From positions 1 to 52,949 of the forward strand of contig NZ_JADEWG010000038.1 in the NCBI RefSeq assembly GCF_015207735.1: a stretch of 52,949 nt of DNA. The letters are read 5' to 3'. Every line of letters starts with the position of its first letter. The stretch's first letter is position 1. The position numbers were made by a program, and so were the translations under genes. A model generated the notes under the pieces. It was not told where the DNA came from, did no database searches, and worked only from the letters and a program-made list of their open reading frames with translations. Of this stretch, positions 45,007 to 52,862 are shown piece by piece. This DNA comes from [Phormidium] sp. LEGE 05292. GTDB lineage: Bacteria; Cyanobacteriota; Cyanobacteriia; Cyanobacteriales; Aerosakkonemataceae.

Positions 45007-45762
45007 TTAAATTGCTAACCGTACTCTTACCAACAACTGATGTAAAGCATCTTTTGCAGAAGGTGTATCAGGCAAATGGCTGTTGTTACTTGCTTGTTCT
45101 AATTCCTGAAACAACCGCTGATACTCTTGTTCATGAAACGCCAAATCACTATCCGTGAGAGCAGATTTCTCTGCACCAGCTAATTTACAAGCAATCAAAT
45201 CAGGAATTTGTGTTAACTGAAGATGCTGATTCAAAGTTACTAAATTCGCTTGAACTTCTCCCGTTTGCATCAAATAAATTCCCGTTAATAAAACTCGATA
45301 AAAATAAAGCAACGGCTTCACTCGTGGGGGTTGCTCTTTCTGGAATAATTGCCACTGCGTCTGAGCAAAACCTTGATAATGATGAGCATGAAACCGTGTA
45401 ATACAACCTCGAGCAATTTGCTTTAACTCTTCATATTCCGGCGTAGTATACACAACTAGCGGCGAGTAAAGTTGCTCTAAAACATAACCATTTTTCTTAA
45501 GTAATAACCCAAAAAACTTCTTGATATCATGAGTTACTAAATCCAGTTGTAAACCATTTTGGATTTGCGAGCATTCAATTGTTTCCTCCCCTTCAATCAA
45601 TCCAATTACATCTGGAAGCGGTAAAATATGTACTCCCCGCAAATCGTAATCAGAATCAGCAGAAGGAAAACCATACAAATGCGAACCACTAATTGTTGCA
45701 AACAATAGGGGGTAAGGTTGATTTTGAACGATCAATAAAAGTTGAGTATTAATCGTATCCAT
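45007..45762 (-). CDS. RlaP-type nucleotidyltransferase, copy 2 of RlaP2
   Basis: A 251-aa near-copy of the protein at 4039-4818 (GSHLYGFPSADSDYDLRG intact; roughly 90% identical by eye), lacking only the last few residues. It follows the ruins of thg1 and precedes nucleotidyltransferase copy 2. The intact active-site motif suggests it is still a working enzyme despite losing its Thg1 partner. Confidence 0.8.
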   Translation of the reverse strand: MDTINTQLLLIVQNQPYPLLFATISGSHLYGFPSADSDYDLRGVHILPLPDVIGLIEGEETIECSQIQNGLQLDLVTHDIKKFFGLLLKKNGYVLEQLYSPLVVYTTPEYEELKQIARGCITRFHAHHYQGFAQTQWQLFQKEQPPRVKPLLYFYRVLLTGIYLMQTGEVQANLVTLNQHLQLTQIPDLIACKLAGAEKSALTDSDLAFHEQEYQRLFQELEQASNNSHLPDTPSAKDALHQLLVRVRLAI

Positions 45763-45777
45763 AACCATAAACACCAA

Positions 45778-45832
45778 TTAAAGGAATTGAGCAATAAATT
45801 CCCGATATTCTTCTTTCATCTTGATTATCCAT
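45778..45832 (-). pseudogene. thg1 remnant: both ends joined after a 689-bp deletion
   Basis: The ATGGATAATCAA start (45832-45821) is joined directly to GATGAAAGAAGAATATCGGG and the natural stop TAA at 45778. Compared with the intact gene at 3280-4023, 689 of 744 bp are gone, which also breaks the frame. Flanking rlaP1' and rlaP2' are intact, so this is a clean excision of the middle gene. Confidence 0.92.
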
Positions 45833-46772
45833 CTTTCATCTCATTACTAACCATGAAACGACGAGCCCGCAGTAAAAAAGCATTCGCTTTTTCGTAATTT
45901 GGTCTTTCAGGTAACGAAGTATTAGCAAAAGCAGAATCGAACTTTTGATGCAAACTCAATCGCCATTCATTTACTTCTTCCCAACTCATTCCTTGATTAC
46001 GAATCGCCAATAATTTAGTCCGATATTCTTCTACTCGCACTGGCACAAACCCAGCTTCTAAAATCGTAATCCCTGATAATAATAACCGGATTAAGTGCAT
46101 GGCGTGTTTGGAGCGAACTTCACCTTGATTTCGCAAATCTTGCTCCATCTTTTTAAACTGAGATAACACATAGCTATTGTAGGTTTGATACACCAATTGT
46201 GAGAGGAAAATATGACGTAGTTCTAACAACTCTTTAGCTAATGGTGTCGCTGTTTCTACTAAGGGTGTATACAGACATTCCAATACATTAGGATTTGCTT
46301 TTAATGCCAAAACAATAAACTTTTGCAACTCCCAATAGCACTCTTGGGTAGCATTATTTTCCAATTGTTCTGGAACTCCATAAAGCGACCAATGTAAATC
46401 TGCTGGTGGTAGATAAATCCCTCTGCGATCGACATCTGAATCCTCATTCTCTAATCCATAAGCTCTAGAACCGACGACACAACGATAAATCACTGAATCA
46501 TATAAATTATAATCAGCTAACAGATGGGATTGCTCCAATCCTTCCCGTTGATAATGTTTGCGAATACTAAATTCATGTCGCCGCAAATTAACCTGCACTC
46601 CTGTCGGCAATTGAATTTGATAAGTATGCGAATTATCTGTTGGCGAGCGCACAATTTCACCTACTGCTCCTCGTAAACAGGAAACCTCACAATTAGAAGT
46701 TTTGACTTCCACACGAGTCACTACCTGCGTACCTACTGGCAAGATTAAGTTGTAGTTGGTTATCTGTTTCAA
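45825..46772 (-). CDS. RlaP-type nucleotidyltransferase, copy 2 of RlaP1
   Basis: A 315-aa near-copy (about 95% identical by eye) of the protein at 2340-3287: N-terminal beta-barrel then GSRAYGLENEDSDVDRRG. Its TTG start at 46772 has the same AGGAG and the same upstream text as copy 1, and its stop overlaps the thg1 remnant start. Operon order rlaP1'-(thg1 remnant)-rlaP2'-nucleotidyltransferase. Confidence 0.82.
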   Translation of the reverse strand: MKQITNYNLILPVGTQVVTRVEVKTSNCEVSCLRGAVGEIVRSPTDNSHTYQIQLPTGVQVNLRRHEFSIRKHYQREGLEQSHLLADYNLYDSVIYRCVVGSRAYGLENEDSDVDRRGIYLPPADLHWSLYGVPEQLENNATQECYWELQKFIVLALKANPNVLECLYTPLVETATPLAKELLELRHIFLSQLVYQTYNSYVLSQFKKMEQDLRNQGEVRSKHAMHLIRLLLSGITILEAGFVPVRVEEYRTKLLAIRNQGMSWEEVNEWRLSLHQKFDSAFANTSLPERPNYEKANAFLLRARRFMVSNEMKDG

Positions 46773-46804
46773 GCTGGCATTGCTCCTGTATTCCCATTTT
46801 TACT

Positions 46805-46813
46805 ATTGTAGTA
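46805..46813 (-). promoter_or_regulatory. TACTACAAT element before second RlaP operon
   Basis: On the minus strand TACTACAAT, preceded by TATTATA at the same 9-bp spacing as the direct repeat at 2289-2306, lies about 33 bp before the TTG start. TACAAT may be the -10 box. No good -35 is seen 17 bp upstream, so copy 2 may be weaker. Confidence 0.4.
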
Positions 46814-46899
46814 CATATAATACAATATCGCTAATACCACCGGAAAAGCAAGTAGCCCAGAAAGTTGTTAAATCCTTAATTAGTTCATGAAGCCAAAAC

Positions 46900-47268
46900 T
46901 CATTCGGGTTTAATTATGAACCATTCATGATACAAAATTGCTAGAAAAAATTCCTCTCCTTTAAGTCGATCGCATACAGCCATAAATCCAGCTAAAAATT
47001 TCCCATCACCAAATGTTGTATCCTTCAAAAACAGCGTTAGCGAATTACCATCTGCACTCCAAATTGTGCGTAAAATAGTAATGTTTGAATGCTGTTCGCC
47101 TGCTACTGGTAAAAGTACCCAACGCCCCTCAATTTCCAAGAATTCAGGGTTTTCATATTCCAATACCCATTTCCAGTCTTCTGGGCCTTCATGCTTCTCA
47201 ATAATTCTGTCCCAGCGCCGGGATTTAATCTTATTCAAAGTCTCATCGGACAAATCGGATAATTTCAT
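46900..47268 (-). CDS. Hypothetical protein
   Basis: A 122-aa protein starting MKLSDLSDETLNKIKSRRWD (or from GTG 47280). I do not recognise it. The rest has alternating beta-strand-like text (GRWVLLPVAGEQHSNITILR, then DGNSLTLFLKDTTFGDGKFL) and many aromatic residues, with no transmembrane or metal motif. It is read from the same strand as the LRR gene, 27 bp downstream of its stop, so it may serve with that protein (for example as an accessory or immunity-like partner; speculation). Confidence 0.55.
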   Translation of the reverse strand: MKLSDLSDETLNKIKSRRWDRIIEKHEGPEDWKWVLEYENPEFLEIEGRWVLLPVAGEQHSNITILRTIWSADGNSLTLFLKDTTFGDGKFLAGFMAVCDRLKGEEFFLAILYHEWFIIKPE

Positions 47269-47295
47269 ATTTTTTACCACATCAACCCAGAAAAA

Positions 47296-50019
47296 CTAAC
47301 TTTCTTGAATCAATCGTAATAACTCCTCAGTTGAGATTTTGCCACTAGTATCAGTATCAGACAACAAACTGTCAGCTAAATCAACACGCAAACAAGCGCG
47401 GTTATACCAAGCATTCGCGTCGTTTCGCTCCAATTGAATGGCTTCATCGAAGGCTGCCATTGCCGACTCAAGCGATCCTAGTTTCATCAGAGCAACACCG
47501 CGAATCGTGAAAAACCCAGATTGCTTGGAGAATTTTGCAATACAGTCCTGGCAATGGGACAAAGCCGTGCTGTAGTTATGTTCTTCAAGCAAACGCCAGC
47601 CTTTGATAATGGCAATCGCTTCAGGCGGTAACTGTTGCCCATGCTGGTAATAGCCACTGTGCCAACCGTCGGCAAACTCAATCGCAGGTTCGTTAATCCC
47701 ATGAAGTTGATTCTCCTCATCCAAGCGAACATGGCGGGGGCGATCGCAAACTATGCAGACTTTTTCGTAAGGAATAATCCAGCCACAAGTTGCTAGTAGT
47801 TGTTGCATCGCTTCTTGAGCAGCATAGTGAGACGCTTCTTGCTCTACATACATCTGGCTGACACTGATTAACTCAACCAGATCTTCTGGAGTCAGGTACG
47901 CCCGTCCTTTGATGGCATCAAAATCTGACCCACAAGCCACCATCTGCTTAGATTCATGAACATAAAGCCATAGATAGGTTTGGGCGGCATCTTGCCAAAT
48001 TTGACTGCCCAAACTGGCGCGAATGGCCTCTCCGGGTTGGAACTGCATCATCTGCCACCCAGCTTTCCAGGCTGCTGACCCGACTGGCATGGCAGACTGC
48101 ACCAACTGCGCCACGATCGCATCGCCTAAAGCATCTTGAGGAATTTGAGTTTTCTGCTCCCGATCGTACCGTTCTACACCTGCTAAGGGACTTTCAAAGA
48201 AGTAAATTTCAGGGCTTGGCAGTCCCATCGCTGCATACATTGATGTTACGGCAGCAGTAGCTTGAGAGCGATCTATTGGTTGGGTTAACAACTCCCGATA
48301 TTGCTGTTGCAATATCGGGAGTGGTGTCAGAGGGTTAGCGGGGTCGTGAGTTGGGGCAAAAACGGTGAGGCGCTGGATTCTGACCGAACAATACTCCAGT
48401 TTGGGTAAAAAGAGTAAAGGACTGGTATCTTCGATCGGATTGTTGTTGATGTACAAGTCGCGCAGATTCACCAGCGATCGCAAGGGACTGATGTCAGTAA
48501 TTTGATTGCCAACTAAATTCAAGTGTTCTAGCTTAGTTAGAGATGCTAGGGGACTAACATCGGTAATTTTTGCACTTCGACAATCTATATAAGTCAGTTC
48601 AGTTAGCCTTTGCAACGGACTCAGATCTGAAATTAATCCACTTGAAAGATACAACTTCGTGAGTTTCGTTAAGGAGGCAAGCGGACTCAAATCAGTAATC
48701 GAGGTTTCCCGACCCCAGATTTGTAATTCAGTCAGATTGATGAGAAACTTCAGTGGACTCAAATCTGCGAGACATTTACTTCCAATCTGAAGATAGGTTA
48801 ACTCGGTTAGCGTTTGCAACGGAGTCAAATCATTAATTCCACAGCCATCCAGTTCCAGCCGAGTCAAACGAGTTAGCGTTTGTAGCGGACTTAAATCGCC
48901 AATTTCATAGCCACGCAGATCCAGACGAGTCAACCGAGTCAGCCGACTCAGAGGCGTTAAATCGAGCCAGGGTTCATTCTTAACTGAATAGTCGATCGCA
49001 AGTTTTAAGGAGTTCAAATTAGTTAAGGTGGCTAACCGCTCTAAATCCGCAGGCTGTCGGATCGTGAGTTGAGGCTCTGGCTTATACTGCTGCTTGTCCA
49101 AACAGGGAAGGCGCTCTAAGGTACTTAAATCAGTAATGTCGTTGTCATGAATACTTAAGTATTTCAAGTTCTGCAAGGTTGCCAGAGGGCTGATGTCAGT
49201 AATTCGGTTGTAGCTAATCCATAGCCTTTCCAGTGTGGTAAGTTGGGCGATCGTTTCTAAGGAGCGATCGCTAATCTCATTGCTCGACAGATCGAGGTCT
49301 TTCAATTGAGTCAAGGCAAGCAAAGGGCTCAAATCGATTGATTCTGTTAGTCGATAAGCGCGATCGCCGAAATCGCCAGAAAGACTAAGCACGGTCAAAT
49401 TCTTCAAAGCTTTGAGAGGCGTTAGATCGGTGATGAAATTTCGTGAGAGATTTAACTCCCTCAACTCAGTCAAGGTGGACAAAGGACTGAGATCGGTAAT
49501 GCTGTTACTGCTCAAATTGAGTTCAGTGAGATTTGTGAAGGTTGAAAGAATACTAATGTCGGACAATTTGCTGCGATCCTGATCCTTAAAAGCGCCCCTC
49601 AGATCCAGGCTCGTTAGATGGGTGAACGATGCCAATGGGCGCAGATCGGTAAGCTGAAAGGAATACCCGCAAATGTCGCTAAGATCTAATTTTGTACTAG
49701 CTAAAAGGATGCTTTCTGTAATCTCAATTTCTAGTTCTGTCCTGACTTCATCAGGTATCAAACTCCATACCTCCGCCAAGGGAAATTCGTCATAGTAGTC
49801 CCTAAGACCTAATTCTGTGCAGGCTAAAAAGATACTTTCTGTAACTACACGCTGCTCTTCTGTCTCGACTTCTCCAGGTGTCCAATTCAATAAATATCCC
49901 AATTCAATCGTTTCTTTCAATGCCTCAACGGTACGCTTCGCTTCTGGTGGTAGGCTATCTTTGGCGCGACACCAATCAGTGAAGCGGGTAAACATGGAGC
50001 AATCAAGTTCGTCATTCAT
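47296..50019 (-). CDS. LRR-DUF6745-TPR multidomain protein
   Basis: A 907-aa protein with no signal peptide. A leading helical region is followed by about 16 SDS22/internalin-type leucine-rich repeats (roughly residues 120-560; repeated LTxLxxLDLSxNxITDLSPL text). Next is a domain that looks like DUF6745 (about 600-790; ending VCIVCDRPRHVRLDEENQLH and PAIEFADGWHSGYYQHG), then two to three TPR units (about 805-890). The LRRs and TPRs are protein-binding; DUF6745 has no known function. It is divergent from the MoxR/DUF2201 pair with a 27-bp palindrome in the shared promoter region, and co-directional with a hypothetical gene. A sensor or scaffold role is inferred from architecture. Confidence 0.8.
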   Translation of the reverse strand: MNDELDCSMFTRFTDWCRAKDSLPPEAKRTVEALKETIELGYLLNWTPGEVETEEQRVVTESIFLACTELGLRDYYDEFPLAEVWSLIPDEVRTELEIEITESILLASTKLDLSDICGYSFQLTDLRPLASFTHLTSLDLRGAFKDQDRSKLSDISILSTFTNLTELNLSSNSITDLSPLSTLTELRELNLSRNFITDLTPLKALKNLTVLSLSGDFGDRAYRLTESIDLSPLLALTQLKDLDLSSNEISDRSLETIAQLTTLERLWISYNRITDISPLATLQNLKYLSIHDNDITDLSTLERLPCLDKQQYKPEPQLTIRQPADLERLATLTNLNSLKLAIDYSVKNEPWLDLTPLSRLTRLTRLDLRGYEIGDLSPLQTLTRLTRLELDGCGINDLTPLQTLTELTYLQIGSKCLADLSPLKFLINLTELQIWGRETSITDLSPLASLTKLTKLYLSSGLISDLSPLQRLTELTYIDCRSAKITDVSPLASLTKLEHLNLVGNQITDISPLRSLVNLRDLYINNNPIEDTSPLLFLPKLEYCSVRIQRLTVFAPTHDPANPLTPLPILQQQYRELLTQPIDRSQATAAVTSMYAAMGLPSPEIYFFESPLAGVERYDREQKTQIPQDALGDAIVAQLVQSAMPVGSAAWKAGWQMMQFQPGEAIRASLGSQIWQDAAQTYLWLYVHESKQMVACGSDFDAIKGRAYLTPEDLVELISVSQMYVEQEASHYAAQEAMQQLLATCGWIIPYEKVCIVCDRPRHVRLDEENQLHGINEPAIEFADGWHSGYYQHGQQLPPEAIAIIKGWRLLEEHNYSTALSHCQDCIAKFSKQSGFFTIRGVALMKLGSLESAMAAFDEAIQLERNDANAWYNRACLRVDLADSLLSDTDTSGKISTEELLRLIQES

Positions 50020-50062
50020 TGCGGTAGCCTACTTTTCTCCAAGGTGGGATATCATCCTCTCC

Positions 50063-50095
50063 ATTAATACTACATTGTGTAGTATTAATGTTCAA
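50063..50095 (-). promoter_or_regulatory. Promoter of LRR gene overlapped by a 27-bp palindrome
   Basis: On the minus strand TTGAAC (50095-50090), 17 bp, TAGTAT (50072-50067). The palindrome ATTAATACTACA-TTG-TGTAGTATTAAT (50063-50089, perfect 12-bp arms) covers the whole spacer and the -10, the classical place for a repressor. Its heptamer TACTACA recurs at 2289-2306, 46805-46813 and 50131-50139. Confidence 0.6.
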
Positions 50096-50110
50096 CAATA
50101 ACTTGCTGGT

Positions 50111-50139
50111 TTGACAAACGTAATAATACATACTACAAT
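50111..50139 (+). promoter_or_regulatory. Promoter of MoxR-DUF2201 operon
   Basis: TTGACA (50111-50116), 17-bp spacer, TACAAT (50134-50139): an almost ideal sigma-70 promoter 42 bp before the MoxR ATG. The 12-mer ACATACTACAAT at 50128-50139 is identical to 2295-2306 in the first RlaP operon promoter. Confidence 0.65.
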
Positions 50140-50180
50140 TATAATACTGAATATTTATACTAAAATTTAATCCAATTATC

Positions 50181-51182
50181 ATGACCCCAACAGAACTGCA
50201 ACGCTACCTTGAAAATTTAGTGAGCAAAAATATCAAACTCAGTACAATGATTTGGGGGCCACCAGGCATTGGAAAATCCAGTATTGTGGCTCAAGTGTCC
50301 CACCAGCAGGAAATCGCTTGCATTGATGTTCGGCTTTCTCAGCTGGCACCTACTGACTTGCGCGGGCTACCAGTGGCAGAGGACGGCATCTCCAAATGGT
50401 ATCCACCGGAATTTTTGCCACGCGATGGGCAAGGAATTTTATTCCTTGATGAACTTAATATGGCTCCACCTGCAATGCAAGGGGTGGCGCAACAGTTAAT
50501 TCTCGATCGGCGTGTCGGCTCATATATTGTCCCACCGGGTTGGTTTGTTTGGGCAGCCGGAAACCGTAAGGAAGACCGCGCCGCCGTTTTTGAAATGCCT
50601 GCACCCTTAGCAAATCGATTTCTTCATCTGGAGGTAGAGTCTGATTTTGACAGCTTTAAGAGCTACGCCTTAGAAAATGGCATCCACGAGCAAATTCTGG
50701 CATTTTTGTCTTTTCGTAGCACGCTTTTGCACAAGCCCGATCCCCAAGAAGTTGCTTGGTGTTCGCCCCGTTCTTGGATGATGGCAAGTCAGTTGCATAG
50801 AATCAAGCTTGATGTTGCTCCCGCGATCGGCAAAGGAGCAGCAGCTGAGTTTGCTGCCTTTTTGAAACTCTATGCAAACTTGCCCAATATCGCCCAGATT
50901 TTGACGGGTGAAGGTAAATCAATTGACTTTCCTAAAGAACCTTCTGTGCGTTATGCCACTACGATCGCTCTAGCAGTACGCGCCGCAGATGCCACCCAAG
51001 CTTATGAAGCTTTCCGCTGGTTAACTAACGTTGCTGGTGCCGAATGGGTACAACTGTTTGCCGTTGATATGTTCCGTAGTATGCGGCGCAAAAAACAAAT
51101 AGCGGAAATAGCCATACTCATCCAAAAAGATCCCGAACTGCAAAAATTTCTCAAAGATTTTCAAGAGCTAACGGCAGCATGA
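50181..51182 (+). CDS. MoxR-family AAA+ ATPase
   Basis: A 333-aa AAA+ protein: Walker A IWGPPGIGKSSIV (about 24-36), Walker B GILFLDELNMA (about 92-102), sensor VWAAGNRKED (about 130-139), arginine-finger region ANRFLHLEV. MoxR ATPases act with VWA-domain partners to remodel protein complexes. The stop overlaps the start of the VWA partner (ATGA), so they are made together. Confidence 0.9.
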   Translation: MTPTELQRYLENLVSKNIKLSTMIWGPPGIGKSSIVAQVSHQQEIACIDVRLSQLAPTDLRGLPVAEDGISKWYPPEFLPRDGQGILFLDELNMAPPAMQGVAQQLILDRRVGSYIVPPGWFVWAAGNRKEDRAAVFEMPAPLANRFLHLEVESDFDSFKSYALENGIHEQILAFLSFRSTLLHKPDPQEVAWCSPRSWMMASQLHRIKLDVAPAIGKGAAAEFAAFLKLYANLPNIAQILTGEGKSIDFPKEPSVRYATTIALAVRAADATQAYEAFRWLTNVAGAEWVQLFAVDMFRSMRRKKQIAEIAILIQKDPELQKFLKDFQELTAA

Positions 51183-52336
51183 GTAAAGAAATAGAATTAG
51201 AGAAACGGATTAGTGCTTCTTTACTCCGCTTGCAAACTAGGTCTCCCTTTTTTGCAACACTAGCACTGTTTACCCATATCCGCATTACAGAACAAGTTCC
51301 CATTGCTGCTACGGATGGGCAGGATATCTTTATTAACTCGAAATTTGTGCGCTCGCTTTCTAGCTCCGACCTCGATGGCTTACTATTGCATGAAGTCCTC
51401 CATGCCGCATTGCTCCATGTTGTGCGTCGTCAAGCACGGGAATATCAGTTGTGGAATATTGCTGCTGATATTGTTGTCAATGGCATGGTGGCACAACAAG
51501 AAGGAATGACGCTTCCCAAAGGCAGCATTCGAGATCCAAAATTAGAACTCCTCAGCGTTGAAGAGATTTATGAAATCCTTCAAAAACATTCTTGCCCCCA
51601 TTCTTTAACGCTTCTAGACTTATGGGAGTCTTCAGATGATGGAGAAGACTGCTTAGGAAGCAATAGAGACTGCTTAGGGAGCAACAGAAAGACGGCTTTA
51701 GAAACGCACTGGCGTGATGCCATGCAGCAAGCCATAACCATTGCCCAGTCTAGCCAAAATCAGGGAAGCATTCCAGCGGGCTTTGGGCGAGAGTTGAGCT
51801 ACCTAACTCAACCCCAAATTGATTGGCGTACCTATCTTTGGCGCTATCTTGTCAGAACGCCTACAGATTTTACTGGATTCGATCGCCGTTTCATCGGTCG
51901 AAAACTTTATCTAGAGGCATTAGAGGGAGAGTCCGTTAAAGTTTATATTGCTGTTGATACTAGTGGTTCTGTGGGCGATCGAGAGTTGCGCTTATTTCTA
52001 GGCGAAGTGCGGGGAATCCTCCAATCTTATCCCCATCTAGTAGGAGAACTCTACTACGCCGATGCCGATGCTTACGGCCCGTATAAACTGGATTCAGACA
52101 GCGCCATACCTAAACCTCTCGGTGGTGGTGGCACCTCTTTTATCCCCTTTTTTCAGCAGGTGAAGAATCGACAGCAGTTTGAGTACCAAACAGGTATTTG
52201 TGTGTATCTTACAGATGGTTACGGCAGTTTTCCCACCGATATACCTGAACTTCCTGTGTTGTGGGTGGTGACTCCGGGTGGATTAGACTTAAAACAGTTT
52301 CCCTTTGGAGAAGCAGTTAGACTTTTGTCTAGGTAA
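51179..52336 (+). CDS. DUF2201 zinc metallopeptidase plus VWA-domain protein
   Basis: A 385-aa protein. The N-terminal DUF2201 domain has HEVLHAALLH (about residues 70-79), an HExxH zinc-protease-like site. The C-terminal domain is VWA-like with the MIDAS-type YIAVDTSGSVGDRELRLFLG (DxSxS, about 258-277) and TDGYGS. Between them GEDCLGSNRDCLGSNRKTA contains a duplicated seven-residue unit. It forms the partner of the MoxR ATPase before it. Such pairs occur in bacterial conflict and stress systems, with targets mostly unknown. Confidence 0.88.
   Translation: MSKEIELEKRISASLLRLQTRSPFFATLALFTHIRITEQVPIAATDGQDIFINSKFVRSLSSSDLDGLLLHEVLHAALLHVVRRQAREYQLWNIAADIVVNGMVAQQEGMTLPKGSIRDPKLELLSVEEIYEILQKHSCPHSLTLLDLWESSDDGEDCLGSNRDCLGSNRKTALETHWRDAMQQAITIAQSSQNQGSIPAGFGRELSYLTQPQIDWRTYLWRYLVRTPTDFTGFDRRFIGRKLYLEALEGESVKVYIAVDTSGSVGDRELRLFLGEVRGILQSYPHLVGELYYADADAYGPYKLDSDSAIPKPLGGGGTSFIPFFQQVKNRQQFEYQTGICVYLTDGYGSFPTDIPELPVLWVVTPGGLDLKQFPFGEAVRLLSR
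51647..51688 (+). repeat. 21-bp in-frame tandem duplication
   Basis: GACTGCTTAGGAAGCAATAG.. (51647-51667) and GACTGCTTAGGGAGCAACAG.. (51668-51688) encode DCLGSNR twice in a linker of the DUF2201 protein. Two differences show it is not brand-new. Confidence 0.75.
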
Positions 52337-52360
52337 CAGAAATACTCTAACAGCACCCTT

Positions 52361-52855
52361 ATGTCCCAACTATCTTCTGCCGATTGTCTGAAACTTTTAG
52401 CATTAGGAGTGTCCGCCTGGAATGAAAGGCGAGCGATCGACTATCAGCGTTTGAGTACCTCCAAAGAAAAGGGGATAGTTAATGACAAGGAGAAACCATC
52501 ATTACAAGCGATCGACTTACAGGGTGCTGATTTACGTCGGGTAAATTTTCGAGATTGTAACTTGCAGGGTGCCAATTTGAGCGGCGCAGATTTAAGCGAA
52601 GCCAAGCTTTATCGCGCCAATCTACGAGGCGCAAACTTAAGTGGCGCAAACCTCTACAAAGCTAACTTGAATGGTGCTGTTTTGAAGAAAGTTAACTTTG
52701 CTGGAGCCAGGTTAGAACAAGCCAACCTGAGTCGAACAGACCTGAGTGAGTACGATTTTAGCGGTACTTGTCTGCGTGGGGTTAACTTCTGCCATTCCAA
52801 CCTAACTAAGGTTAAGTTCTATGGTTCTTCCGTACTTACTGTGCTAAATTATTAG
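52361..52855 (+). pseudogene. Pentapeptide-repeat protein, 3' end replaced by ISL3
   Basis: From ATG 52361 the frame encodes a helical N-terminal region with AWNERRAIDYQ and then about 14 A(D/N)LXX pentapeptide repeats (from about residue 50), the beta-helix fold. The ISL3 end starts at 52823, so the last ten codons (GSSVLTVLNY and TAG) come from the IS repeat. The natural C-terminus, probably more repeats, is lost. It follows the DUF2201 gene by 24 bp on the same strand and was probably part of that operon. Confidence 0.8.
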
Positions 52856-52862
52856 GGAAGTG
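52823..52862. repeat. 40-bp terminal inverted repeat of ISL3 element (right copy)
   Basis: Identical, inverted, to 88-127. It contains the stop codon of the ISL3 transposase (TAA at 52838-52836, minus strand) and, on the plus strand, the stop of the pentapeptide frame. Confidence 0.9.
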
